Of a DNA stretch of 64,000 nucleotides, positions 25,048-33,270 are shown piece by piece. How positions within the stretch are numbered: position 1 is the first letter of the stretch; each line of letters begins with the position of its first letter. The position numbers and the translations under genes were made by a program. Origin of the DNA: JAJPHF01 sp035293805 (GTDB lineage: Bacteria; Chloroflexota; UBA6077; JAJPHF01). Location of the stretch: NCBI GenBank assembly GCA_035293805.1, contig DATGMD010000061.1, positions 47,168-111,167 of the forward strand, in the 5' to 3' direction. The notes beneath the pieces are model-generated. The model did no database searches, was not told where the DNA came from, and saw nothing but the letters and a program-made list of their open reading frames with translations.

Positions 25048-25148
25048 GCGGGGCGTGGGTCGGGCGGGAAGGGCTCTTCCGGCTCGGGGCCTGGCGGCTC
25101 CGGCTCGGGGTCGGGTGGCTGAGGGGTGATCCGTGTGGCAAGCGGCAT
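25023..25148 (-). CDS. Possible small proline-rich peptide, 41 aa
   Basis: An ATG preceded by GGGAGGACCCGGA opens a short frame reading MPLATRITPQPPDPEPEPPGPE, then EPFPPDPRP and a short end. The Pro-Glu-Pro repeats and the strong ribosome site argue that it is translated. No family is recognised. Such Pro/Glu tails often rigidly extend a partner or are surface peptides, but there is no signal sequence here. It is divergent from the beta-propeller gene and ends in the inverted repeat. Low confidence because of the length. Confidence 0.35.
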   Translation of the reverse strand: MPLATRITPQPPDPEPEPPGPEPEEPFPPDPRPAGGIGHRE

Positions 25149-25374
25149 TCCGGGTCCTCCCGCGGCTAGCTCGGGGGCTGTTCCCATTGTACTGTGACAG
25201 CACTGTAACGGGCTGGCCGCGGGGCCGGGCGGCGCGTCTCCGTGGCATCACAAGGGGCACCCTGAGGGCTGTTCGAAGCGGTGCGCTCGGCCGCGCGCCG
25301 CGCCTATAATGGCAGGCGGGCGGCACGACCGCGGTACCGCTGCCGGATCGCGGGCCGGGAGGGGAGGAGGGGCA

Positions 25375-26358
25375 ATGGTGACGAGCGTGCGCGGCGGCCG
25401 ACTGGCAGGCGCGTTCGCCATCTGTCTGGCGCTGCTCACGGTGTTGAGCTGCAGCGGCGCCGCCCCGACTCCGCTCCCGCTGGTCCTCGCCGCGCCACTC
25501 GTCCAGGGAGCTGCCGCCCCGGCCGGGCGGATCGCCTTCGTGGTGAACGGCGACCTGTGGGAGTGGCAGGACGGCGCTGTGCGCCAGCTGACCAGCGGCA
25601 CGCGCTACGAGGGGCCGGCTTGGTCGCCGGACGGCAATCAGCTCGCCGCCTCGATGGTCGGCACGAACCACAGCGACGTCGTGCTGCTCAGCCCCGACGG
25701 CGACTTCCAGGCGCGGCTCACGGACAACCTCGGCCGGCTGCGTATTCAGGACTCCGACTGGGCCAGGCTCCCCGCCTGGTCGCCCGACGGCACGCGCATC
25801 GCCTTCGGCGCCGATACGCGTACCTACGACCTGGCGCTGTGGCTGGTCGGCACCGACGGGCGCGGCGCGCGCCAGGTCTTCGCGGCGCCGGATGGGATGG
25901 GCGGGATTGATCGCCCCACCTGGTCGCCGGACGGCAGCGAGATCGCCGTCACGGTGTGGCGCCAGGGGAGCCCGTCCCAGGTCGAGGTCGTGTCCGTGGC
26001 TACGGGCCGCACGCGGCGCCTGACCGACGCGGCGACCGGCGCCTATGATCCCGCCTGGTCGCCCGACGGCAACTGGATCGCCTACGTGGTCCGCGACGGC
26101 ACGCACCACGACGTCTGGCTCGTCCATCCAGACGGCACGGGGGCCGTGCGCCTCACGTCGTCGGGACGCAACCGCATGCCCGCCTGGTCGCCCGACGGTA
26201 GCTGGCTGGCGTTCCTCAGTCTGAACGAGACGGGCTTCGACGTGCGAGTGGCCGCGGTGCCCGCCGCCGACGCGCAGGACGTCGAGCCGTCCGAGGGGCG
26301 GGCGCTGGTGAGCGCGCGGCCCGTCGAGGGCGCCTCGGGGCTCACCTGGGGCCCCTGA
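25375..26358 (+). CDS. TolB-like beta-propeller lipoprotein
   Basis: A signal peptide with a lipobox-like LLTVLSCSG precedes a propeller built of repeated blades, each with the WSPDG motif: AWSPDGNQLA, AWSPDGTRIAFGAD, TWSPDGSEIAVT, AWSPDGNWIAYV and AWSPDGSWLAFLS, plus a weaker first blade. This is the PD40/WD40-like repeat of TolB proteins. TolB itself is a periplasmic part of the Tol-Pal system; here, in a probable monoderm, the protein is more likely a surface lipoprotein sensing or binding partner, so I do not use the tolB symbol. The ATG follows GGAGGGGAGGAGGGGCA, and a TATAAT -10-like hexamer is at 25305-25310. Confidence 0.88.
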   Translation: MVTSVRGGRLAGAFAICLALLTVLSCSGAAPTPLPLVLAAPLVQGAAAPAGRIAFVVNGDLWEWQDGAVRQLTSGTRYEGPAWSPDGNQLAASMVGTNHSDVVLLSPDGDFQARLTDNLGRLRIQDSDWARLPAWSPDGTRIAFGADTRTYDLALWLVGTDGRGARQVFAAPDGMGGIDRPTWSPDGSEIAVTVWRQGSPSQVEVVSVATGRTRRLTDAATGAYDPAWSPDGNWIAYVVRDGTHHDVWLVHPDGTGAVRLTSSGRNRMPAWSPDGSWLAFLSLNETGFDVRVAAVPAADAQDVEPSEGRALVSARPVEGASGLTWGP

Positions 26359-26374
26359 CCGCCGCACCGCCGCT

Positions 26375-27187
26375 TTACTGAGAGCGCCGCCGCTCGGCCA
26401 CCTGGGCGAGGCGCAGGACCGTGACGAACGCGACGCCGCCCAGCAGGTTGCCTAGCGTGGCCATCCCCACCCACCTCAGCACGTCCACAAGCCCCCGTCC
26501 GGCCAGGTGATAGCCTACGAAGAGCACCGCCGCGCCCACGATGGAGTGCGACAGGTTCGCCGCGAACAGGAGGTAGCCCGCCGCGAAGATGCACAGGATC
26601 TTGGCGACCGGCTCGCGTACGGCGAGCAGCAGCCAGGTGAGCACGGTCATGACCATCCCCGCCAGGATCGCGGACAGGAACACGGCGTGCGGCGCCAGCG
26701 CCAGCTTGTACTCCGTATAGGCGCGGTAGCCGTCGAGAATCGGCTCGCCCACGGCGCCGCTCTGCGACAACAGCAGCGCCATCCCCGCGCAGGCCAGCAG
26801 GTTCCCGAGCCAGGACAGCGCCCATAGCTCGACGAGCGAGCGCAGCGAGCGCTCGCGGTTCAGCAAGGCCATAACTGGGATCAGGAAGTTCTCGGTAAAC
26901 AGCTCGGAGCGTCCCAGGATGACGAACAGGAAGCCCATCGGGAAGGCCAGCCCGCCCAGCGCGAGCGCGCCGTAGAGGCGCAGGCCGGGGACGCTCTCCT
27001 GCGCGGCGCCCACCACGGTCATGGCCGCCAGCCCGCCCAGCGAGACCTCCACGCCGGCCACCAGGCCCGTGATGAAGATGTCGCGGTTGCTGCGGCCCAG
27101 CCGCTCCTCACCCACGGCTTCCGCGCGTGTCGCAATGTCCTCGGGCTGCTGATCGAGCACGTCCTCGGCGGGCGTGGGCGCTGCCAT
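26375..27187 (-). CDS. Formate/nitrite transporter (FNT) family channel
   Basis: The 270-residue protein has the six-helix FNT layout: DIFITGLVAGVEVSLGGLAAM, LAFPMGFLFVILGRSELFTENFLIPVMALLNRE (the GxSELFTEN signature), ALSWLGNLLACAGMALLL, AILAGMVMTVLTWLLLAV, ILCIFAAGYLLFAANLSHSIVGAAVLF and a final GMATLGNLLGGVAFVTVLRL. Homologues pass formate, nitrite or hydrosulfide through the inner membrane; the sequence cannot tell which. A cytoplasmic N-terminal tail of about 35 residues precedes the first helix, as in the YfdC branch. It converges with the propeller lipoprotein with 16 bases between stops. Confidence 0.9.
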   Translation of the reverse strand: MAAPTPAEDVLDQQPEDIATRAEAVGEERLGRSNRDIFITGLVAGVEVSLGGLAAMTVVGAAQESVPGLRLYGALALGGLAFPMGFLFVILGRSELFTENFLIPVMALLNRERSLRSLVELWALSWLGNLLACAGMALLLSQSGAVGEPILDGYRAYTEYKLALAPHAVFLSAILAGMVMTVLTWLLLAVREPVAKILCIFAAGYLLFAANLSHSIVGAAVLFVGYHLAGRGLVDVLRWVGMATLGNLLGGVAFVTVLRLAQVAERRRSQ

Positions 27188-27314
27188 CGCGAGGCCTCCT
27201 GCCGAACGACACGGGTGACGATCACGACGCTATGGCAGGATTCAGGCCATCTAATCGCCTCACGGATCGACCGTATTTTGTGACGCGCCCCGTGTGCCGG
27301 CGCGGAAATCTTCC

Positions 27315-27343
27315 TTGCCACCCCTAACCGCCCGACGTATAAT
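27315..27343 (+). promoter_or_regulatory. Sigma-70-type promoter of the secreted 590-aa protein gene
   Basis: TTGCCA (27315-27320) and TATAAT (27338-27343) are separated by 17 bases, 5 of 6 and 6 of 6 matches to the consensus. It is the best promoter match I found in the window. The GTG start codon lies 63 bases downstream of the -10. Confidence 0.7.
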
Positions 27344-27405
27344 CGGCGGATTGTCGCGCCTGACGGGCGCCGGCGCTGGGGCCAGGCGGCCGGGAAGGGG
27401 GGACG

Positions 27406-29178
27406 GTGGTGCAGAAGAGCGGGTTGAGGCGGATAGCGTCGAGTTTGATCACCGCGCTCGCGCTCGCGCTGCTGGGTATCGCGCCCGCGGCCGGCGTGTA
27501 CGCCGACGACCAGGCGACCACGATGATCCAGCTCGAGTCGCCCACGAGCAGCAGCCCGTCCAGCACGCGCCTGATGGTGGCGGGCTGGGCGGCCGACCCT
27601 ACGGGCGACGGCGTCGGCGTCGACGCCGTGCGCGTGTACTTGGGCGACCCCGACGCCGACGGACAAGACCTGGGCGCCGCGACCTTTGGCCAGCCGCGTC
27701 CCGACGTCGCGCGCACGCTCGGCGACAGCCGCTTCACGAACAGCGGCTTCCAGCTGGCCGTCGAGCTGCCCGAGGGCGACTACACGCTGACGATCTACGC
27801 GCACCGCAACACCGCGAGCAACGACGACGGCTGGGTCGTCTACTCTACCCCGTTCACGGCTTCGGCCTCGGTACGGCCCGACCCGCGCGCGGTCGCGCTG
27901 CTGGACGGCGGCCAGCCGCCGGTACGCACGGCGAACCCGTCGCCTAACGGCGCGGGCAACGGCGCGATCATCGCCGGCGGCGGCAACGGTCGCACGGCGA
28001 CGGGCGACGTCCCGTTCTCCGCGTCGTCGAGCGACGGCACCCAGATCCGCACGACGGTGTCCAACCGCAACGACCCGATCCCCCTGGACCCGATCATCCC
28101 GGGAGCGACGAGCAGCGTCTCGCTCGGCCGCAACGACCCTGAGCTTGCGGACCCCACGGGCAGCGGCGCGGGCATCCGCGTCTCGGTGGCCAGCGATCCG
28201 TCCGCAGGCGGGAGCAACAACGGGCAGTATCAGACCGGCCCGGTGACCATCGTCGGCGGGCAGGGCAACACCTGTCCAGGGCCGAACTGCCCGGCCAACG
28301 CACAGAACGTGAACCAGCAGCTGCAGAACATGCCCCCGGACCTGCTGCGCCAGCTCACCGGGTACAACATTCCGGGCTTCGGCAACTCCACGCCCTGCGT
28401 GCCCACCAACCAGCCGAACGCCCCTGGCGCCTGCAACCCCGTGACGGGGAGTAGCCAGGCGCCCGGCGCGCCGACGGGCATCCAACAGCTTCAGGCGCAG
28501 ATGGCCGCGGCGCAGCAAGCGGCGAACAACCAGCCCGCGTTCTCGCCCGCCGGCGGCACCGCGCCGACCTGTATGCTCTCCGGCAGCAACGGCCAGTGCG
28601 CCAGCCAGGCTGGCGCAGCCGGCCCGCTGGGCAGCACTTGCCTGCGCTTCGTCGGCCAGCAGTGCGCGTACTACGGACAGCCGCCCCAACAGGCCGGCGC
28701 GGCCCCGGGCCAGTCGCCGACCGGGCTCACCACGCCGTCCGGGCTGCCCGGCCAGCCGGGCCTCGCCGGTCAGCCCGGGCTGGGCGCGTCCAACCCGCTG
28801 CTGGCCGGCGGGCTGAGCGGCGCGGGATGCGCGCAGTGGGGCGGCAGCGGCCAATGCTTGCAGCCGGCGAGCGTGAGCGGGGTGGGGACCGCGGGCGCGA
28901 GCGGCCTGACATCCGGCCTCGCCTCGACGAACCCTTACGCCGCGCTTACCGGCAGCGCTGGCCCGGTGACGAACCTAGTGCAGCAGCCGGCGAGCGTGCC
29001 GCTCACGACCACTGGCCAATCCTCCCTCTACCAGACCGCGACGACCGGGGTGGCCGGCGCCACGGCTCCCGCGACCTCGCCCTACGGCACGATGCCGCTG
29101 CCGACGGCGAGCGGCACGGGCGGCAGCGGCGTCTGCCTCCAGTTCGGCCCGGGCGGCGCCTGCGTGCGCTCGCAGTAG
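27406..29178 (+). CDS. Secreted protein with Ig-like domain and low-complexity tail
   Basis: The signal peptide ends near GIAPAAGVYADDQ. The next ~115 residues form a beta-sandwich-like domain: TRLMVAGWAADPTGDGVGVDAVRVYLGDPDADGQDLGAATFGQPRPDVARTLGDSRFTNSGFQLAVELPEGDYTLTIYAH. This is a recurring exported Ig-like module in Chloroflexota. The remaining ~400 residues are Gly/Ser/Pro/Gln/Asn-rich and include a Cys-containing repeat (LxGxG-C-x-Q-W/F-G-x-G-G-x-C) seen three times near the C terminus (CAQWGGSGQCL, CLQFGPGGACV, CMLSGSNGQCA). It is probably a cell-surface structural protein. Function unknown. Expression is likely strong given the promoter at 27315-27343. Confidence 0.75.
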   Translation: MVQKSGLRRIASSLITALALALLGIAPAAGVYADDQATTMIQLESPTSSSPSSTRLMVAGWAADPTGDGVGVDAVRVYLGDPDADGQDLGAATFGQPRPDVARTLGDSRFTNSGFQLAVELPEGDYTLTIYAHRNTASNDDGWVVYSTPFTASASVRPDPRAVALLDGGQPPVRTANPSPNGAGNGAIIAGGGNGRTATGDVPFSASSSDGTQIRTTVSNRNDPIPLDPIIPGATSSVSLGRNDPELADPTGSGAGIRVSVASDPSAGGSNNGQYQTGPVTIVGGQGNTCPGPNCPANAQNVNQQLQNMPPDLLRQLTGYNIPGFGNSTPCVPTNQPNAPGACNPVTGSSQAPGAPTGIQQLQAQMAAAQQAANNQPAFSPAGGTAPTCMLSGSNGQCASQAGAAGPLGSTCLRFVGQQCAYYGQPPQQAGAAPGQSPTGLTTPSGLPGQPGLAGQPGLGASNPLLAGGLSGAGCAQWGGSGQCLQPASVSGVGTAGASGLTSGLASTNPYAALTGSAGPVTNLVQQPASVPLTTTGQSSLYQTATTGVAGATAPATSPYGTMPLPTASGTGGSGVCLQFGPGGACVRSQ

Positions 29179-29203
29179 CAGAGCGCCCCGACTTCGCAAA
29201 CGC

Positions 29204-29230
29204 GGGCCCGACACGATCCGTGTCGGGCCC
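29204..29230 (+). terminator. Intrinsic terminator of the secreted protein gene
   Basis: An 11-bp perfect stem (GGGCCCGACAC with its complement, loop GATCC) is followed by TGCTGTTCT, a short T-containing tract. It lies 26 bases after the stop codon, where an intrinsic terminator would be. Confidence 0.75.
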
Positions 29231-29346
29231 TGCTGTTCTCCGCGCCCATCGCTCGCGCAACCGGGCGGATGCGCTCCCCCGGGCAGGCGGTCGCTCGTAG
29301 CGGGCGCGGCCGGGCACGGGCTGCCCGCGAGCAGGAAGCTGACGGC

Positions 29347-29592
29347 CTAGCCGCCCGCGACTCGCGGCACGACGACCACGTGCTCGGCCTCTGGGTCGAA
29401 CTGGTCGATGCGCCGGGCGGGCTGGTCCGGCGCGACGACGAAGGCCGTTGCGCCGCGCGCGCGGTGCTCCTCGAAGATGCGCTCCGCCTCGCGGACCGCC
29501 GCCAGCGCGTCGGGATCGCCCTGCCGCACGCCAGCCTCGTCCCATTCCACGATGTTGTCGCCCGCCGACGATAGGATGCGTAGCTTTGCCAT
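29347..29592 (-). CDS. Small hypothetical protein, 81 aa
   Basis: The product starts MAKLRILSSAGDNIVEWDEAGVRQGDPDALAAVREAERIFEEHRARGATAFVVAP, which reads as beta-strand, acidic loop, long helix and beta-strand, a compact alpha/beta domain of the right size for a stand-alone fold. It is soluble and cytoplasmic. I do not recognise a named family. The ATG at 29592 was chosen because the upstream in-frame extension is unlike protein; a GGAGTATTCAGCC leader precedes it. It is divergent from the aldehyde dehydrogenase gene. Confidence 0.65.
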   Translation of the reverse strand: MAKLRILSSAGDNIVEWDEAGVRQGDPDALAAVREAERIFEEHRARGATAFVVAPDQPARRIDQFDPEAEHVVVVPRVAGG

Positions 29593-29921
29593 GGCTGAAT
29601 ACTCCTCCCCTGAGGGCCTCTTGTGGGGCGGCGAGTTGGCCGTCTCCCGCTGGCGCGGCATCTCCTACCAGGCTATCGCCGGTCGGCCGGGCGCTTCGCC
29701 GGGCGCCGCCAGTTGCCGCGTGGCGGCGCCCGGCGCCGTCCAGCGGCCGGCCGCGCGCCGTGGCATGGGCCTAGCTGCAAGGCGCGGGCCAGGTGGCCGC
29801 TCGCTGGCACGATGCGGTCGGCCGCCCGGGAGCACGACGTAAATGGGCTAGAATGGAAGCGTTGCACCCAGTGGGCAAGCTGGGCGGGGCTGGAAAGACA
29901 CAGACACCCGGAGGGGGAGTC
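29593..29921. other. Divergent promoter region with hairpin
   Basis: No gene is supported. A 13-bp GC hairpin with a 9-base loop lies at 29699-29733 (CCGGGCGCCGCCA and its complement). TAGAAT at 29849-29854 is a possible -10 for the aldehyde dehydrogenase, 67 bases before its ATG; no good -35 is visible. Confidence 0.45.
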
Positions 29922-31421
29922 ATGATCGCCGAGGGCGTGAAAACCTATCGCAACTACATCGGCGGCGAGTGGCGCGACGGGAGCGCGGACGGCCGGCTCG
30001 AGAGCCGCGATCCGGCGAACGGCGAGCTGGTCTACTACGCTACCAACTCCACCGTGGACGACGCGCGCGCCGCGGTCGCGGCCGCCAAGCAGGCGTTCGA
30101 GCACAGCGACTGGGCCGACAACTCGGTCGCCCGCGCGAAGGCGCTGTACAAGCTGGCCGAGGCGCTGCGGGGCAGCGTGGACTGGCTGGCGCCGCTCCTG
30201 ACGCGCGAGGGGGGCAAGCCGCTCGCCATCTCGCGCGCCGAGGTCGTGCGCGGCGCCGACGCCCTGGAGTACTACGCCGGCCTGGCGCGCAACGTCTACG
30301 GCCGCTCGATCAACCTCGGTCCGAACGAGATGGCGATCCTGATGCGCGAGCCGGTCGGCGTCGTATCCATCATCGTCCCCTGGAACATGGCGCTGTCGCT
30401 GCTGACCCGCTCGCTGGCGCCCGCGCTAGCGACCGGCAACGCGGTGGTCATCAAGCCCGCCAGCCTGACGCCCGGCGCCACCGCCGAGTTCATCCAGATG
30501 ATCGACGACATCCCCGAGATCCCGAAGGGCATCGTGAACTTCGTGATCGGCCCCGGCGGCTCGGTCGGCTCCGAGCTGGTGAAGCATCCCGACGTGGAGA
30601 TGATCTCATTCACCGGCGACACGAGCACCGGCAAGGAAGTCATGCGCATGGCGGCCGATGGCCTGAAGAAGGTGTCGCTCGAGCTGGGCGGCAAGTCGCC
30701 GAGCATCATCTTCCCCGACGCCGACTTCAACCGCGCCGTGCGCAGCGCGCTCTCGGGCGCCTCGCTGTGGCACGCCGGCCAGGTGTGCGTGGCGGGCACG
30801 CGCATCCTCGTGCAGGAGAGCGTCCACGACCGCTTCGTCGAGCAGGCCAGCAAGGCGGCGCGCGAGCTGCGCGTCGGCCCGGGCCTGCAGAAGGGCACGC
30901 AGGTCGGGCCGGTCATCAACGAGGGGCAGCTGCGCCGCGTGCTCGACTACGTGGACGTGGGCAAGCGCGAGGCCGAGCTGGTCGTCGGCGGCGAGCGCGT
31001 CACGGCGGGCGACCTGGGCAAGGGCTATTTCGTGGCCCCCACGGTGTTCGATCACGTGCCGGTGGACGCGAAGATCGCCCAGGAGGAGATCTTCGGCCCG
31101 GTCGTCTCGGTCATGACGTTCAAGGACGAAGAGGAAGCCTCCGAGATCGCCAACGCGACCGTGTATGGCCTGGCCGCCGCGGTCTATACGAGCGACATCA
31201 ACAAGGCGATGCGCGTGGCGAAGAAGGTGCGCTCGGGCATGGTGTGGATCAACACCTTCGGGCGGCTCTACCCGAACGCCGAGATGGGCGGCTTCAAGCA
31301 GAGCGGGCTCGGCCGCTCCTACGGTCTGGAGGGGCTGTACGAGTTCACCGAGATGAAGCACATCAACATCCAGCTCCACGACGCCGGCGGCCGCGCCCCG
31401 ACCGGCGGCGTCAGCGAGTAG
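29922..31421 (+). CDS. Aldehyde dehydrogenase (NAD(P)+-dependent)
   Basis: The 499-residue protein has the full ALDH order: YIGGEWRDG at the N terminus, VVSIIVPWNMAL, KPASLTPGATAEF, the FTGDTSTGKEVMRMA Rossmann segment, the general-base Glu in VSLELGGKSPSIIF, and the Cys nucleophile in WHAGQVCVAGTRILV. EEIFGPVVSVMTF and the closing EMGGFKQSGLGRSYGLEGLYEFTEMKHI are typical. It oxidises an aldehyde to the acid in the cytoplasm. The segment around the Cys is nearest to betaine-aldehyde or lactaldehyde dehydrogenases, but the substrate is not certain. The ATG follows GGAGGGGGAGTC. It is monocistronic or leads into the Uma2 fragment. Confidence 0.93.
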   Translation: MIAEGVKTYRNYIGGEWRDGSADGRLESRDPANGELVYYATNSTVDDARAAVAAAKQAFEHSDWADNSVARAKALYKLAEALRGSVDWLAPLLTREGGKPLAISRAEVVRGADALEYYAGLARNVYGRSINLGPNEMAILMREPVGVVSIIVPWNMALSLLTRSLAPALATGNAVVIKPASLTPGATAEFIQMIDDIPEIPKGIVNFVIGPGGSVGSELVKHPDVEMISFTGDTSTGKEVMRMAADGLKKVSLELGGKSPSIIFPDADFNRAVRSALSGASLWHAGQVCVAGTRILVQESVHDRFVEQASKAARELRVGPGLQKGTQVGPVINEGQLRRVLDYVDVGKREAELVVGGERVTAGDLGKGYFVAPTVFDHVPVDAKIAQEEIFGPVVSVMTFKDEEEASEIANATVYGLAAAVYTSDINKAMRVAKKVRSGMVWINTFGRLYPNAEMGGFKQSGLGRSYGLEGLYEFTEMKHINIQLHDAGGRAPTGGVSE

Positions 31422-31455
31422 ACGCGGGCGTCGCCCCCCGGAGGAGGCAGCCCAG

Positions 31456-31620
31456 GTGGCAACCACGGACCGGCTCATGACCGCGGAAGAGCGGTGGCTG
31501 TTGCCAGACAATGGGCAGCGGCACGAGCTAGTCGCGGGAGAGCTGCGCACGATGGCGCCGAGCGGCGGACAGCTTCGACCAGAGGCTCGCCGACTCACAC
31601 CCGAGCAGCCCGGCGTTTGA
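31456..31620 (+). pseudogene. Uma2-type nuclease N-terminal fragment
   Basis: GTG at 31456, with GGAGGAGGCAGCCCAG before it, opens 54 codons reading DRLMTAEERWLLPDNGQRHELVAGELRTMAPSGGQ, the N terminus of the Uma2 (DUF820) PD-(D/E)XK-like family. The normal protein is about 190 residues; here the sequence turns unrelated after residue ~40 and stops. The catalytic core is lost, so it is a remnant. It is 34 bases after the aldehyde dehydrogenase stop. Confidence 0.7.
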
Positions 31621-31689
31621 CAGCCTCGCCCCTGGACAGTAGACTAGCCCCGGGGCGCGGACGGGCGGATGGCGCGCGGAGCGGGGCGG

Positions 31690-32244
31690 ATGGCGAGGGT
31701 GCTCCTGGGGACCGAGCCGGGGCCGCCGCGCACACGGGCGCTGCTCCGCATCTACCTGGAAGCGGCGGGCCATCAGGTGCAGGAGCTGTGCGACGGCGCC
31801 GCGCTGCTAGAGGAGGCCGCCGCCGGCGCGCCGCACGACGCGGTGGTCCTCGACACCGCGCTCCCGAGCCTCGACGGGTTCCAGGTGCTCGCCCGCCTGC
31901 AAGCGCAGGCGACCACGCCGCGGGTCCCCATCCTCGTCATCTCGGCGATTCCCGCGCAGCTCGGCCAGCGGTTGGTCGAGAGCATGGGCGCGTCGGCCTA
32001 CCTGTGCAAGCCGTTCACCTTCGAGGCGTTGCGCCAGGCGCTCGACGAGGCACTGGCGCCTGCAAACGGCGGCGCCATTGGCGCCGCCCCCTCGCCCGGC
32101 GAGGCCACCGCGCACGGCGGCCCCGCGGCTGACGCGCCCGCACGACCCGCTCCGCCGAACGGCGCTGCTGGCCGGCCGCCCCACTCGCTACACGACGCCG
32201 CGCAGCCGCCCCCGCCCCCCGCTCGCAAGCGCCCAGCCGGCTGA
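31690..32244 (+). CDS. Response regulator with receiver domain and disordered tail
   Basis: The first ~118 residues form a CheY-like receiver: MARVLLGTEPGPPRTRALLRIYLEAAGHQVQELCDG, the phosphoacceptor Asp in DAVVLDTALPSLDGFQVL, ILVISAIP, and the CKPF Lys. The usual pair of acidic residues after beta 1 (DD) is TE here, so Mg2+ binding may be weakened. The ~65-residue tail is Pro/Ala-rich with no DNA-binding domain. It could act as a stand-alone receiver or phosphate sink. The ATG at 31690 gives the standard family start; an ATG at 31669 is the alternative. No sensor kinase gene is nearby. Confidence 0.82.
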   Translation: MARVLLGTEPGPPRTRALLRIYLEAAGHQVQELCDGAALLEEAAAGAPHDAVVLDTALPSLDGFQVLARLQAQATTPRVPILVISAIPAQLGQRLVESMGASAYLCKPFTFEALRQALDEALAPANGGAIGAAPSPGEATAHGGPAADAPARPAPPNGAAGRPPHSLHDAAQPPPPPARKRPAG

Positions 32245-32251
32245 GCGCAGG

Positions 32252-32764
32252 TTACGCTTGCAGCAGCGAGACGACGCGCCGCCCGGCCAGGTGCTGGCGG
32301 CCCTCCAGCGCGGGCAGCTCGATCAGGAAGGCCACCGCCGCGACCTCGCCGCCGAGCTGCTCCACCAGCGAGATCGTCGCCTTCACCGTGCCGCCCGTCG
32401 CCAGCACGTCGTCCACGACCAGCACCCGCTGGCCGGCCACCACGGCGTCGCGGTGCATCTCGAAGCTGTTGGTGCCATACTCCAGCTCGTAGTCGATGCG
32501 AATCGACTCCGCCGGCAGCTTGCCCAGCCGGCGCACCGGCACGAAGCCCAGGCCGAGCGCGTAGGCCAGCGGCGCCGCGAAGATGAAGCCGCGCGACTCC
32601 ATGCCCACTACCAGGTCGGCCGGCACGTCGCGGAGCGCCGTAGCCAATGCGTCGATCGCGGCGCGGAAGCCCGCCGGGTCGCGGAGCAGCGGGGTAATAT
32701 CCTTGAAAAGCACGCCCTCGATCGGAAAATTCGGGATATCACGAATCAGGGCCGCCCAGTCCAT
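32252..32764 (-). CDS. apt: Adenine phosphoribosyltransferase
   Basis: Apt salvages adenine with PRPP to give AMP. The 170-residue protein matches the family throughout: IRDIPNFPIEGVLFKDITPLLRDPAGF, ESRGFIFAAPLAYALGLGFVPVRR, SIRIDYELEYGTNSFEMHRDAV, and the PRPP-binding loop VLVVDDVLATGGTVKA. The ATG follows GGGAGCGAGC. It converges with the response-regulator gene with seven bases between stops, so transcripts must overlap unless terminated within genes. A GCTGA/TCAGC-like stretch lies upstream at about 32777-32806. In some genomes apt precedes relA/spoT; that gene is not here. Confidence 0.95.
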   Translation of the reverse strand: MDWAALIRDIPNFPIEGVLFKDITPLLRDPAGFRAAIDALATALRDVPADLVVGMESRGFIFAAPLAYALGLGFVPVRRLGKLPAESIRIDYELEYGTNSFEMHRDAVVAGQRVLVVDDVLATGGTVKATISLVEQLGGEVAAVAFLIELPALEGRQHLAGRRVVSLLQA

Positions 32765-32982
32765 GCTCGCTCCCGTGCGGAGTGCTGAGTGCGAAGTGCT
32801 GAGGCGGGGCGCGGCGGGCCGCGTCCTGCCGGTCGTTAGCCGGGCCGGCGGGACGGTGCGACTCCCTGCCCTGCTGTAGAGGGCCCTGTGCCGCTTATCC
32901 CTTTGGTCGTACCGTCAGCGCTCGGCGCTCGCGACCGGTATTGTAGGTGGCGGCCGACGGCGCTCGCCACGCGGAGGGATCG

Positions 32983-33261
32983 ATGGTCCGCAAGCTCTTT
33001 CGCACCGGCAACAGCCTGGCGGTCGCCATCCCCGGCGCGGCCGCTGCGGCGCTCGGTGTGGCCGAGGGCGACTACGTCCACCTGGAGCACGACGCGGCCG
33101 CCGGCGCATTGCTGTTGTGGCCGCACGCCGCCTACGAGCGGCTGGGCGTCAGCAGCGAGTACGTCCGCGTCGTGGGCGAGTTCCTGCGCGACTACGGCCC
33201 GGCACTGGCCGCCCTGGAGGCCGCCGACACCGCCCCATCGGGCGCCGCCCCCGATGCCTAG
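32983..33261 (+). CDS. AbrB/MazE-type DNA-binding antitoxin-like protein
   Basis: The 92-residue protein begins VRKLFRTGNSLAVAIPGAAAAALGVAEGDYVHLEHD, the swapped-hairpin AbrB/MazE DNA-binding fold with the 'tGNSlaV.iP' signature. The C-terminal half is a short helical region. It is probably the antitoxin or regulator of the gene that starts nine bases downstream. The ATG at 32983 is preceded by GGAGGGATCG; a longer upstream frame is not supported. Such antitoxins autorepress their own promoter, and GGTATTGTAGG upstream would be the operator region. Confidence 0.82.
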   Translation: MVRKLFRTGNSLAVAIPGAAAAALGVAEGDYVHLEHDAAAGALLLWPHAAYERLGVSSEYVRVVGEFLRDYGPALAALEAADTAPSGAAPDA

Positions 33262-33270
33262 CGCCACGCG

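Noticed and set aside
25375..26358. Naming the propeller protein TolB
   Set aside because: No Tol-Pal genes are nearby and the N-terminal TolB domain is not evident; only the propeller repeats are shared.
27019..28854. A 611-codon minus-strand open frame opposite the secreted protein and FNT genes
   Set aside because: Its product is Arg/Ala/Val-rich with no domain, and it overlaps two well-supported genes; it is a GC-driven mirror frame.
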